From Lichtheimia corymbifera B2541 (Eukaryota > Mucoromycota > Mucoromycetes > Mucorales > Lichtheimiaceae): DNA of 64,000 nt. Below are positions 1 to 12,022 of the stretch, one piece after another (positions within the stretch are counted from its first letter, which is position 1; every line of letters begins with the position of its first letter). The DNA is taken from contig JNEU01000885.1 of assembly GCA_000697475.1 (NCBI GenBank), forward strand, positions 1 through 64,000, in the 5' to 3' direction. The translations under genes and the position numbers were made by a program. Under the pieces are notes generated by a model, which saw only the letters and a program-made list of their open reading frames with translations, did not search any database and was not told where the DNA came from.

Positions 1-177
1 CTTTGACTGAATGGCAAGTTCCATGGCGCGTTGCACTTCACTACAACACCCACGTTTCTTGACACTGCACGTTCTCTCTTCCACGACCAATCGTAGCAGC
101 ATTCATTGCAGCAGTTACTATTAGCGAGGTCTTTATCCCATTGTCTCGAGCGGCGTTCTCTACTTGCAGCATCCTGC
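1..177 (-). repeat. Dispersed repeat, copy 1 (truncated by window edge)
   Basis: Read on the minus strand, this stretch aligns along most of its length with 38384-38677 on the plus strand. Shared landmarks in the same order are a GCAGG-TGCTGCAAGTA block, GACAATGG, GCTG-TACG, AGAACG-GCAGTGTCAAG, GCCATGGA and CATTCAGTCAAAG. The 38 kb locus carries an extra internal duplication that this copy lacks. The element may continue left of the window. No intact ORF spans it. Its nature (mobile element or decayed gene piece) is unknown. Confidence 0.7.
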
Positions 178-1387
178 GTTATGGTCTTTTCACGTGAACA
201 GCATATAGCCATTATAGAGAACCAGCTTTATTGACGTGTAGCAACTTGCTTTAATACATACGACTTCTTATACATATGAATATGGGTCTACATTATTGAT
301 TTGGTATATGGGATGGAAGGAATTGAATATATACATCTTGTGGAAAAGGTTGTCAACTTGTCCACTTTGGTTGCTCCTATCAATTTGAATGAATGGTGCA
401 TCCAATTATCGTACTTTACACGCTATTCGATGGAAGCTATTATCATCATCCTTTGTGCAGCATGTTAACCATGTACCATCCAACTCCATGTCTTGATCCA
501 CCATGGAGCACGTGCCATATCACGTCCATCCATTCACCTTTGCAAAGAGCATAGGAACTTTCGATTAGATTACAGTATACCCTGCATAGGGAATGGCCAA
601 TTTTAAAAAAGTGCATCAGTGTGACAGTATAACATCGTGGGCAGTGTGTCTGACATGATGCAGCACGATTGTAAATATCCCATCCACCATCATGACCGCA
701 TAATGAGGTGAACCTCAGGCTCTTTGTATCGTCTGCTTGTTGAGTACAATCGTCTTTGCAAGGTTACATAGCCAAGTCAACACTCTTGACATCTGAGGAA
801 GAAAAGGCAAGAAGGAATATTGGCTATTGGAGTATCTGCAACAAGAAGATGATTGATCATCTTACGACTCATCAGAAACGTAGCATCTTTTCATGATATA
901 AAAGTGACAACTCGTCATTAGTGCATTGTCTAACTAAGCCATGGGATCGATTTCAATATGTATCGCACGCTCGCTGCATGCTTTATTAGCTACCTTTGAA
1001 ATGCTGTGTCAGGAAGATGGTGACACAGTGGTAGTAGCACGCATGATACGTTGATCCTTCATCCCCGTCAAAGTCATCTCGTCATCGATTGCTTCCACTT
1101 GGCTGGATCTCAACAGACGATATGCTATTGTATAGCATGACCCATGATGGTTGTGGGTTGGTGGTGGTGTGGGAAATAGATGTGGTAAGTGATGATGGCA
1201 CAAGAAGATTTATGCGCATGGCTGCGTACAAAAGTTGAGCTTATAAATTAAGGTTTCCCTGGTGAGTCTGCTGATGTCGAATTCATAGATCCCGTTTTCA
1301 CGCATTATATTTCTTCCTTGTTCACCCATCCCCACATTTCTTTCGCGTATCTCTCTCTCTTTTTTTCTTTTCTTCTTCGTGTGTAAA
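178..1387. other. Intergenic region upstream of C1-THF synthase
   Basis: No convincing coding sequence was found on either strand. The final 100 bases before the gene at 1388 contain a CT-rich stretch (1350-1378), typical of fungal leaders. Short open frames here lack domain-like composition. Confidence 0.5.
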
Positions 1388-3906
1388 ATGACTGTAATGA
1401 TCATTGATGGAAAAGCTGTGGCAAGGTACAATAACAAATTGATTGATAACAACAAAGCATAAACTAATTGATCTGGATGATAGCTCTATTCGAGCCAAGG
1501 TCAAGGAAGATATTGCTGCAACCAAGGCAAAGTATCCTGAATATGCTCCACATTTGGCTATCATTCAAGTGGGTGGACGTGAGGATTCCAGTATCTATGT
1601 AAAGATGAAACATAAGGCGGCCCTGGAGGTAAATAATGCGTGATCAGGAGGGAGGAGGGATCACCTTTCCAACACTTCTCTTTTGCAGGCCGGTATCGAA
1701 TTCACACATGAGACACTCCCCGAGTCCATTTCTCAAGCAGAACTACTACGCCATGTCAAGCGTCTGAACGACAATCCAAACGTCCACGGTATCTTGGTCC
1801 AGATGCCATTACCTTCTCATATCGATGATGCCGCCATTGTCGCCGCCATTGACTACCGCAAGGATGTTGACGGGTACGTTTCAAATGACAACGCTTTGTA
1901 GCACGTGTATATACCAATCTTGTCTGCATCCAGATTCCATGCTGTCAATATGGGGAATATGGTGAAGCGAGCTGGAAAGCCCATGTTCTCGCCATGCACG
2001 CCACGTGGTATCATGGAACTATTGCGATCTACAGGTATTTTCACAAGGGGTAGGGTCTTTTAATGATAATGATAGCTTATATTATCTTATAGGTGTTACT
2101 ATTGCCGGCAAGCAAGCTGTTGTTGTGGGTCGAAGCGATATTGTGGTATGATAAGGTCCCAGAAACGCTGATGCGAAAATAGCATCAGTTTTCACACGGT
2201 TACGCTAATACTAAACTTTAATCAGGGATCTCCCGTTGCAGCATTACTCAAAGCGGCTGATGCCACTGTCACTATCTGTCATTCCAAAACCAGTAATATG
2301 GAGGAGATTGTAAGTAGCGTGTCATTGTCCTTTGTTATTACGCCAAAGCTAACAGCAGTGATGGGATCATTATTAGATCAAGACAGCGGACATTTTGGTG
2401 GTGGCAATTGGCAAGACTGAGTTTGTCAAGGGAGCATGGATCAAGCCTGGTGCTGTGGTCATTGATGTTGGCACAAACGCTGTTCCTGGTAAGCTGATGC
2501 TATTGTCTGATGATGCTATCACCTATCATTTACTCATTGTCCTTTCCAAAGATTCAACCAAAAAGTCCGGTAAACGATGGGTTGGCGATGTTGAGTTTTC
2601 CGAAGCAGTCAAGGTAGCCAATGCAATTACGCCTGTTCCTGGTGGTGTGGGTCCAATGACCGTTGCCATGTTGATGGATAATACCCGACAAAGTGCTGAG
2701 AGAGCCCTTGAGCAATCCAATACTCAGGCACGTATTACACCTCTGCCATTGAATCCTGTTACACCTGTTCCAAGCGACATTGAAATTGCGAGACAACAAG
2801 AACCCAAACCAATTGCAGAGCTTTGTCAAGAATTAGGTCTTTTGCCAAATGAGGTACTTCACGCTGGTTCGCTTATTATCATTATCATCATACTCAATCG
2901 TATGTTCTTTTCTCTCCTAGTACGAGCCCTATGGAACTACCAAGGCAAAGATCAATCTCAATGTACTGGATCGATTAAAGCATCGCCGCGATGGAAGATA
3001 CGTTGTGGTCACAGGGTATGAAATGGGTACATGATGACGACCATTGGAATATAAAATTGACACGCGATATAATAGTATTACACCCACATCCCTTGGTGAA
3101 GGCAAGTCAACAACCACTATTGGCCTGGTGCAAGCATTGAGTGCCCATCTTGGTAAAGTGGCATACGCATGTGTTCGACAGCCATCACAAGGACCTACAT
3201 TTGGTATCAAGGGTGGTGCAGCTGGTGGCGGCTATTCACAAGTTATCCCTATGGACGAATTCAATTTGCATTTGACTGGTGATATTCATGCTGTCACAGC
3301 AGCCAACAACTTGTTAGGTAAACATATATAAGCCGATATGGCTCTTGCTTTATTAACTTGAATGTCCTATTATGTAGCTGCCGCAATTGATGCTCGTATG
3401 TTCCATGAAAACACTCAAACGGATAAGGTATGGATGGATGGATGCTGGCTTGTATGTAGTCTAGCTGATATTAACTTGGATGTAAATAGGCACTCTTCAA
3501 TCGTCTTTGCCCCGCCAAAAAGGGAGTGCGTAAATTTGCGCCTGTCATGCTGAAGCGATTGCAGAAATTATCCATCAACAAGACCGATCCAAGCGAATTG
3601 ACAGAGGAGGAAATCCACCGTTTTGCACGTCTTGATATTGATCCTTCAACCATTACTTGGCAACGTGTCATGGACATCAATGATCGATTCCTGCGTAAAA
3701 TTACTGTGGGTCAAAACCCAACGGAGAAAGGACAAGAACGTACCACAGGCTTTGATATCACCGTGGCTAGTGAAGTGATGGCTGTGCTTGCTCTTGCCAC
3801 CGATCTTACTGATATGCGTGAGCGCTTGGGCCGTATGGTGGTGGCTAGTTCGAAATCAGGTGAACCGATCACGGCTGATGATATCGGTATTGGTGGTGCA
3901 TTGACG

Positions 3907-3947
<41 letters not shown>

Positions 3948-4992
3948 CTTGGAAGGAACACCTGTGCTGGTGCATGCAGGTCCTTTTGCCAATATTGCAC
4001 ATGGCAATTCATCGATCCTTGCCGACAAGGTGGCTCTCAAGCTTGGTGATTACACGGTGACCGAAGCAGGCTTTGGTGCTGATATGGGCATGGAAAAGTT
4101 CTTTGATATCAAGTGCCGTATCTCTGGTTTGCAACCTGATGCCGTGGTGATCGTTGCTACAACACGCGCTCTTAAAATGCACGGTGGTGCACCCGAACCC
4201 GTGGCTGGAAAACCATTACCTGAAGCATACACTGAGGAACATCTTGAATACCTGGAAAAGGGTTGCGCTAACTTGGCAAGACATATTCAGAACGCTGGCA
4301 AGTTTGGTATGCCAGCTGTGGTTGCCATCAACCGTTTCACGTAAGTTTTCTCTTAAAGGTAGTTAAAAGTTAGGAAGCTCAAATGTATATGTATTATGTA
4401 GGTCGGACACTGATGCTGAGATTGAGCTTATTCGAAAGCTGGCTCTTGAAGCTGGCGCAAGTGATGCTGTTGCATGCAATCATTGGGCCTTGGGTGGTGC
4501 AGGTGCAGTGGATCTCGGCAAAGCTGTGATTGAAGCCTGTGATAAGCAACAAGGAGAATTCAAGTACATTTATGATCTCGACCAGTCTATTGAATCCAAG
4601 ATCACCACCATTTGCAAAGAAATTTATGGTGCTGATGGCATTGAGTTGTCTGAGGAAGCCAAGGCGAAAGTGGAGACTTATACCCGACAAGGCTTTGGAT
4701 CATTGCCAATCTGTATGGCAAAAACACAATACAGCTTCAGTCATGACCCCGCTCTCAAAGGCGCCCCTTCTGGATTCACTGTGCCTATTCGTGATATTCG
4801 GTAAGACAGATACACAGGGATGTAGCTATTGTATGTGGTATTGACATTATTGGCTCTTATAGTGCATCGGTTGGTGCAGGATTCTTATATCCACTTGTGG
4901 GATCAATGCAAACCATGCCCGGATTGCCAACACGACCTTGTTTCTTTGATGTGGATCTGGATGAAGATGGCAACGTTACGGGATTGTTTTAA
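1388..4992 (+). CDS. ADE3: C-1-tetrahydrofolate synthase, cytoplasmic trifunctional
   Basis: It interconverts one-carbon units on tetrahydrofolate (methylene-THF dehydrogenase, methenyl-THF cyclohydrolase, formyl-THF synthetase), supplying purine, thymidylate and methionine synthesis. Fourteen exons: 1388-1425, 1484-1628, 1689-1873, 1934-2034, 2093-2145, 2226-2309, 2377-2488, 2552-2853, 2921-3015, 3076-3317, 3378-3427, 3490-4340, 4402-4800, 4863-4992; they join to 928 residues, close to yeast Ade3 (946). The N-terminal half shows [30 protein letters not shown] and [11 protein letters not shown] of the FolD-like domain. The C-terminal half starts with [11 protein letters not shown], the ATP-binding loop of the synthetase, followed by [19 protein letters not shown]. 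No mitochondrial presequence is visible at the chosen ATG, so a cytosolic form is inferred. It stands alone, convergent with the monooxygenase gene; only 108 bases separate their stops. Confidence 0.95.
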
Positions 4993-5100
4993 ATAGCAAA
5001 TTATGTATATGGATTTGAACATGAAAGCTGGATGTTGGCAATATTTTTATTCTATACAGCTCAAATGATGGGATATGGTGGTGGGTGGCGATATACAGTG

Positions 5101-7357
5101 CTAGTGGAGATATAGTTTGAGAGCATTGAAAGCATTGTCGATATCTTGATCGGAGCGAATAAGGCTGCTTTGGGCAACATACATATCGGGTCGTATGACA
5201 ATCAATGCAGCTGGGGGAACGGGCTTTTCATACATGAAGTCAATCAAGCCGATACGTCGCGTTATTGAGTGTTCAGCTGTAAACTGGTATTCACTCCAAA
5301 ATGCTTCTTCATTTGAAGGGTCGGTTGAATCGACAAAACTTGGCAGGCGGCACTCATCAATATGCCACGTTGACTCGACAATAACCGGTCGTACTGCTTT
5401 GCTATGGAATTTCTTTGCTTGTAGCTTTTCCCAAAAGTCTTGCACCAAAGGTGATGCTGGCATATGTGAATGACGTGGAGCGACAAGCAACAGGATATGC
5501 TGAGATCGTGTGCCTGAAACGATTTGGTACAGTGTGCGACGATCGATTGATTCCGGTGACATGACCCGTTTCCGTAAGATGACAGTCTCAGGCATGTGCA
5601 TGCCAGCTTCAATCAATCCAGGTGTTGTTGTCAATAGCAATGTCGACTCTTTGGCAATACGAAGTTTAAGCTATCATATTGCAATCAGTTTTTTGTTGAC
5701 ACAATATTATCCTCCGCCCAACCTTGTCGTACCTGCATCAATTGTGCTACAAAAGCTTCCTGTACACGTGAAATCTTTAATGCAACCATGGTCATATAAT
5801 ACATGATGGTGGCTATGTTTAAGGTTACAATCTTGATCCGTTCTCTTGCCATACTCCTTCGTATTTTTCTTACCTGTGATGAAGTTCGCGCTAAAGCTAA
5901 ATCGGGTGGTTTGTCCAGTCACTCTAAGCGTTTCTTCGGCAATGGGTTCACGCTATGCACATTATCAATCAGCACCCATAATGCATAGCACCGCTCATAT
6001 GTACCAACCTCAACACTATATGAATCCAAAAGCAACTCAGGATCGGATGATGCGTTATTGAGAACCAGCGACAATTTCCATGCAAGATTTTCGACATCTT
6101 GCAAACCCATGTTCATTCCTTGACCACCAGCTGGAGAATGGCAATGAGCAGCGTCTATTTCAAAACACACATACATGGTCAACCATGCCTTTCTTTTCCA
6201 TAATTGTTCATCCATATACCTACCGCCAGCAAGGAATACTCGACCACGGCGATATCCATTCGCTTTACGTTCATTGATCCGGTACATGGATATCCATACA
6301 GGGTCCTTGAGAATAATTTCCTGAGGATTCCAACGTTCATTCATCACCTCCTGAATCTGTTCGAGTGTTATATCATCGCCTGAATTCTTGATAATGCCAT
6401 GTGTTGGCTCGTGACCATCATTTTGTTCTTGTACTTGATATGGATCAAGGTTTGTCATGACACGATAATAAAATGGCCCATTCTCGTACTTGCGACCAAG
6501 CGGTATAATCATACATGCACCTATTCAAACAACATCATTTGTTATATGCAAAAGCTGAGCCACACGGGAAACTAAGCCTGCCATACCTTTATGATGGTTG
6601 AAGATTCTGGCACGTTTGTGTGTAATGGTTGAGCCATCCTTGCCGTCCAATTGAACATCGGCCAATACAAAACGTGAAGCACTGGCATGGCCTTCAAAAG
6701 TCCAACTCGATGTAGCCTTTCTCACTTTTGAATGGGATCCATCACAGCCAACGAGATAGCGTGCCTTGATTGTTTTTGTTTCACCAGTCTGAAGATCACG
6801 CACGATCACACACACGTGATCCTCTTTTTGGGTGTATTCCACAAACTCGGTGCGACGATGTACTTTGTTTGGCAACAACAAGCGAACGAGCACCGATTCA
6901 GTGCGGCCTTGTGGAAGCAATGTCCAATGCGGAAATGGCGTATCCCCTGTTGCATTCACCGTACCCATCTAAATAAAAGGATAGCTTGAGCATACTCTTC
7001 TCCTCCATACACCGCGTTGACTTACCGAATGCCCATTTGAGAATATTTCAACACCTTGAGTAAAAGCAGCTACCTTCATGAAATGCTGCACAATGTCATG
7101 ATTGGCCAAGGTCTCCATAGTTCTTGAAGTTACTAGTACGGCTCGACTTTGGTTTGTATTGGGTCCTTCATTCTTATCACAAATGTAAATAGAATGCCCC
7201 AACTTGGCCATCTGTTATGTATTTGTTATATGGTGGATCCGTGCGTGTGAATCAGTGTTATGCAAACATGACGAAAACGTGCGCATTTTACCTGATAGGC
7301 CAAAAACAATCCCACAGGGCCAGCACCAGATATGAAAACGTCAATAATATCGCTCAT
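5101..7357 (-). CDS. FAD-dependent aromatic monooxygenase (phenol hydroxylase type)
   Basis: A flavoprotein hydroxylase that would use NAD(P)H and O2 on an aromatic substrate; the substrate cannot be read from sequence. Eight exons on the minus strand (7292-7357, 7026-7211, 6587-6968, 6224-6520, 6009-6154, 5874-5952, 5733-5812, 5101-5670) join to 601 residues. The dinucleotide-binding GAGPVG is at residues 11-16, the DG motif LVGCDGSHSKVRKA is mid-protein, and the second FAD motif is VFLAGDAAHCHSPAGGQGMN, created by the splice 6224/6154. The last 190 residues fit the thioredoxin-like C-terminal domain of the phenol 2-monooxygenase group. No signal peptide is visible, so a cytosolic enzyme is likely. 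A TATA-like box lies about 75 bases upstream. It could serve degradation of phenolics or a secondary-metabolite step. Confidence 0.9.
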
Positions 7358-7430
7358 GTTGTTAATGGATCAAGAGTAGTCGGCAAAAACGGAAGCAAGT
7401 TTTAGATTTGGTTTGACCGCTCTCCACCTT

Positions 7431-7440
7431 CTTTTTATAT
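7431..7440 (-). promoter_or_regulatory. TATA-like box of monooxygenase gene
   Basis: The minus strand reads ATATAAAAAG here, 74-83 bases before the ATG at 7357. Position and sequence fit a core promoter element; it is untested. Confidence 0.45.
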
Positions 7441-7745
7441 GTGCGCGGAAGAAATGCATGCTCAGCGGGAATAACCGCCTTGGTCGGCCATTTTCGCGGC
7501 CCGTCAATGACTCAAAGGGAAACCAAGCCCTACCCGATAACAACACGATCTTATATCAGGATATTGGTTCATACAATGGATATTACGTTTGATCATAAAA
7601 GTACATAGCTACAAAGAGAGAGAGAGAGAAAAATGCTTACTAGTCTGGGGAAAAGTGGGTTGGGAGGCATAGGTGGTGTATAAGAAATATATATATGCAA
7701 AGGGAAAAAGGGACATGTTGATGATGATGGCAGCAAAACAGAACA
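7441..7745. other. Intergenic region between two minus-strand genes
   Basis: This spans the monooxygenase upstream region and the 3' side of the RhoGAP gene. It includes a short GA run (7615-7629) and no convincing gene. Confidence 0.4.
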
Positions 7746-8885
7746 TTATATAGGGGCAATACTTGGATTGACCATGGATTGTGTGCGTCGACGCACTGAG
7801 AGGATATCGTAAGAGGCTGGATTGACAAGGCAGTAATCGTCGTTGGTCAAGCATGTGCGGCGTTCCATAGGCCAAGAGGTGTGCTTTCGCTGATAATGTT
7901 GTCCTCCACGCTTTCGCATGATAATAACCCCACATTGCTTTGAAGTTGACGCCGATGATGGTGATCGATTATCTGATTTCGACATCTTGTTGTTAGGCAA
8001 TGCTACATTGACAACGACCGGGGGTAATCGAGTTTGTTCAATGGACCAGATATCGAGTAGTTCTTTATGGCTCTGGATCATCCTTGTCCATAAATCCGTC
8101 CACCGAGCATTGGCTTGAACAATATCGGTCACAATATCCTTGTTCTTCAATACAAACATATCCCTAAGACTCTGATCCAATCCTGTACACACAGGTGCAA
8201 GCACCACTGCCAATGCTTCTGGATTCATCATATTGATACGTGAATGTGCTTGGACGTGGGCACACAGCTCAATGATCGTATACAGCAATATAAAATGCGC
8301 ACGTGGTAGCTGTCGCATTGCCAAATGGGCCAGTTGCTGGATATTGTTGGTGGCGGCCAAAAACTGTTCATGGTAGGCTGTTGGGATCACAGGATAAGGT
8401 AAGGATCGCAAGTATTTTTTCAGGGTGCCAACAATTGCATGAATATCATACGAGGATAGGTCCAGGTATTTGCCATAGGTGGGTGGCGTATCGAACAAAC
8501 GGCATAATTGATCCACTTCAGAGGCTGCTCCTGATAATCGAAAGATGCCTTCCACTTTCAATCCTATAATAATGGAACAATGATGGCCACGTGTGTGCGC
8601 GTGTTAATATAACAATGGAGGGGATTTGACGTGTAAAAAAGAAACCCAGCAACAATAACCTCGTTGAATGACCTCGTTCATGCATCGATACACGGGATCA
8701 GGCACTTGTAAACCGCGTGGTGTTATTGATCCACATTCTGCTCCGTATTCCAATGGAGCACCAAAGATGCCTTTTGGCTTGGCAATATTGCTGCTGGATG
8801 GATTCTTTTTTGTTGGGACAGAATGATGTCGTTGTTTAAGAAAGAAGAATGACAGCGGATTCTTCCGCCTGCCGTCGTCGCTCAT
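7746..8885 (-). CDS. RhoGAP domain protein
   Basis: A likely GTPase-activating protein for Rho/Cdc42-type GTPases controlling actin and polarity. Two exons (8660-8885, 7746-8563) join to 347 residues. The splice creates the start of the domain, ending in EGIFRLSG with the catalytic arginine. It is followed by YDIHAIVGTLKKYLRSLP and later by the NPEALAVVLAP segment, all in RhoGAP order (about residues 50-235). The N-terminus is short and basic and the C-terminal 110 residues are Ser/Arg-rich with no recognised domain. The ATG at 8885 is preferred. An in-frame ATG at 9014 would add 43 hydrophobic residues, but that DNA is purine/pyrimidine-biased leader-like sequence. No other domain (PH, BAR, SH3) is seen, so the partner GTPase is open. 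Confidence 0.88.
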
Positions 8886-9710
8886 AACAGCGGTGTTGTT
8901 GATAGTGCAAAAGAAAGAAAAGGGCTCTTGTTGTTGCTGCAATACGCGGAGCAAAAAAAGAAAGGGGAAAGAACAAGCAAAAAGAAAAAAAAGGGGGAGG
9001 ATGAGGCGGATCAATTACAGCTGTCAGGATAACAACAACATGGCTATAGGGGAAAGAGAGAAAGAAAAACAACCAACAACCCGTAAAATCTCTCTCTCAA
9101 CTTTGTGAGTATGCTCAAAAAAGATAAAGAGTTGCTATATGTGGCGGGTTCCTGCAACCATCCCAACTCAGTCGTTTTTTTTTCTTTTGCTTTGATCTCG
9201 ATCTTAATTGCTTTTCTTCTTGTTCTTAATCAATGGTTGTTACACATTGCTTTTTCAAACATTACATTGTACACTCGCCACTTGCTACTATCACCACCAC
9301 ACACCAACATCGGTCCGCTCTCGGATTTTCATTGTGGCACACACATCAACGCATGTGTCGCTGACACCATGAATTCTACATTCCGCCTTCCACCCAGCCC
9401 GCTTAATGACGATGCTCGGGGTAACCATAACATGATTGCATTACCAAAGCATGACAGCAGAGGCATCTCTCGGTTATTGTTTCACCTTTTTTCTACCGAC
9501 TATGTTTGGGAAAGGCCATGATCCACTTTTGAAGAAAAAGATATCGGAATGATGTCATTTCCTGTAGCGCGGGAACACAAAAAGAGTAAGCTCTTCTCTG
9601 CTACACAATACATTTCACTCACACACACGCACACACTAGCATTCATTCATCCATATCTCTCTCTCTCTTTTTCATTTTCTTTTTTCTTCCTCATTCTGCG
9701 ACATTGTCCC
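8886..9710. other. Divergent promoter region (RhoGAP / kinase)
   Basis: An 825-base bidirectional intergenic region between the RhoGAP gene (-) and the kinase gene (+). It holds GA-rich (8960-9080) and CT-rich (9655-9700) tracts. An open frame at 9105-9521 is T/C-biased and shows no domain-like features. Confidence 0.5.
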
Positions 9711-11771
9711 ATGTCGGTATTCCAGCAAATCAAGCAATTCCTTCGCAACAGCACCAATCGCTCCTCAACCAACAGCGATGACAGTGAAGACACTATTTCA
9801 CAACGAGAAGCTAAAAAGTACGAAGCCGTTGCTCGACTTGTTGAAGAAGAAAAGTTGGCTCGACAACGACTACCTTCCTATGCTGGATTGGAACGCTATA
9901 AACTAGTGGATACATTGGGCGAGTAAGGTTTGGCTGGGTAGCAACAAGTGTGTGTGTGTGTATATACACAATGAATAGGGTGATTGATTTCTTTCTTTCT
10001 TTCTTCTTTACAGTGGAGCATTCTCAAAGGTGTACAAGGCAGTCGATCTTGAAAAGGATGAAAACGTTGCAGTCAAGGTGGTTCGCAAATATGAATTAAA
10101 GCCTCAACAGGTTGGTATTATATTGGTAACTCATTGTTATTATGCTGACACATGTCACACACACTATCTCTTTTACTAGCGAGCAAGTGTTCTCAAAGAA
10201 ATCCAAATCATGCGCACTCTCAAGCACCAGTCCATTGTACAATTTAAAAGTTTTATTGAGACCAAAGAGGTAGGTGAATGGATGCACATTGATAATCATT
10301 ATACTGATGCGCTGGTTATCATTTAGTACTATTTTTTAGTGCTTGAGCTGTGTGAAGGGGGAGAGTTGTTTCATCAGATTGTGCGGTTGACCTACTTTAG
10401 CGAGGAGTTATCACGGCATTGTATCCGACAAGTGGCGGATGCTATCCGATATCTGCACGAAGAAAAAGGCGTTGTTCATCGGTAAGGAATATATGGCACA
10501 CATGATACACATATAAGCAGCCAGCTGATGATGTCCAATGTTCTGTCTTTCCTATAGAGATATCAAGCCGGAGAATTTATTATTTGATCCAATCCCTTTT
10601 CATCCAAGGAAATCAGCACCTCCACCAGTACCACCTGGAGATGAAGACAAAGAAGACGAAGGAGAATTTATCGAAGGTGTAGGCGGTGGCGGTATTGGAC
10701 GTGTCAAGATCGCGGATTTCGGATTAAGCAAAGTGGTATGGGATCAACACACAATGACCCCGTGCGGTACAGTCGGCTACACGGCCCCAGAAATCGTGAG
10801 GGACGAACGATATTCCAAATCCGTGGACATGTGGGCCTTGGGTTGTGTCTTGTACACCCTACTTTGTGGTTTCCCACCGTTCTATGATGAAAGCATCGAG
10901 GTGCTCACACAAAAAGTCGCCAAGGGACAATACACGTTTTTGAGTCCATGGTGGGATCCCATTTCAAACGAAGCCAAAGACTTGATCGGTCACTTGTTAT
11001 GTATCAATCCAGAAGAACGCTATACAATCGATCAATTTATGAAACATCCTTGGATGAAGAAGGTATGTTGTTTGGGGGTCAATTTAGGGGGGTCAATTGG
11101 ATGAATGTGCAATTCCATGGCTCACGTGATTACTAATGCCCTCTATTGTTACATAATAGAAACCACTTGGCACTATTGCAGAATCACCTTCCATCCATAC
11201 TGCTGAATCCACTGATCAGTTGACACCACAAAGTACGGGTCATATGTCGCCACAGATTGCAACAACACCTGAAGCTCTTGACATCCCTGGAGCAACAACA
11301 CTCGAAACACCTGCACATGAACGTAACAGACGTGATGTATTCTCGGGTCTACCTTCCATGAAAGAAGTCTTTGATGTTTCATATGCGGTCCACAGAATGG
11401 CTGAAGAACGATCTCGGCGAAAAGAAATTAGACGTCGTCAACAGCAACAACAACAAGCATCATCCCATTTCACTTATCCCAACATGATGGGTAATATCGA
11501 TGACGACGATGACGATGATGATGACGACAATGACGGTGATGATCAAGAAAATATTGCACCTCCACCCAATGTCTCATCACATGGTGAACCTACCAGCTTG
11601 TTGCAAAAGATGCAGCGTGACAAAATTACTCAGCAAATGGACAAGCCTGCTGTGAGCACGAAGCGATCATCAGCCCATAAAAAGTCCAAGCCTACCTTTG
11701 AACTGAGCTTGGAGAAAGCCACTCTGATTGACCGTCGTCGAAGGCATCAAAAGGAGGAGAACAACGAGTAA
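9711..11771 (+). CDS. Serine/threonine kinase, Rck2/Srk1-like
   Basis: A CaMK-group kinase resembling yeast Rck2 and fission yeast Srk1, which act below the Hog1/Sty1 stress MAPK; that pathway role is inferred from resemblance. Six exons (9711-9922, 10014-10110, 10180-10269, 10327-10481, 10558-11062, 11160-11771) join to 556 residues. Visible are the glycine loop [11 protein letters not shown], the VAVKVV lysine, [33 protein letters not shown] and [12 protein letters not shown] Pro/Glu-rich insert of about 40 residues separates the catalytic loop from DFG, as known in this subfamily. The C-terminal tail has a [18 protein letters not shown] segment, a run of about ten Asp and basic patches. 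An in-frame ATG at 9549 was rejected because the added codons are CT-repeat leader. Confidence 0.92.
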
Positions 11772-11950
11772 TAGTTATTTCCATCCACCCCTTTTTACCA
11801 TCATTCTTTGTATCATGCATCCATTTCATTCTTCTTACCCTTCTTCACCCACACGTATATTCTGCCCTCATCAACCCCATCCATTCCCACTCATTTACAT
11901 ATTCAAAAGAAGAATAGTATTCCTGATGTCATTTGCAATAACCATGAGGC

Positions 11951-11988
11951 GTGTGTATGTGTGTGTGTGTGTGTGTGTGTGCGTGTGA
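11951..11988. repeat. GT microsatellite
   Basis: A near-perfect GT dinucleotide run between the convergent kinase and glucoamylase genes, in their 3' regions. Confidence 0.9.
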
Positions 11989-12022
11989 CGTATTGAAGAA
12001 GGAAGCATCATCTACAACATTT

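Noticed and set aside
8886..9014. Hydrophobic in-frame extension of the RhoGAP protein that could be a signal-anchor
   Set aside because: It is the translation of a purine/pyrimidine-biased leader; RhoGAP proteins act in the cytosol.
9549..9710. In-frame upstream ATG extending the kinase by 54 residues
   Set aside because: The added codons are CT/CA repeat leader sequence with no kinase-family counterpart; the ATG at 9711 is in better context.
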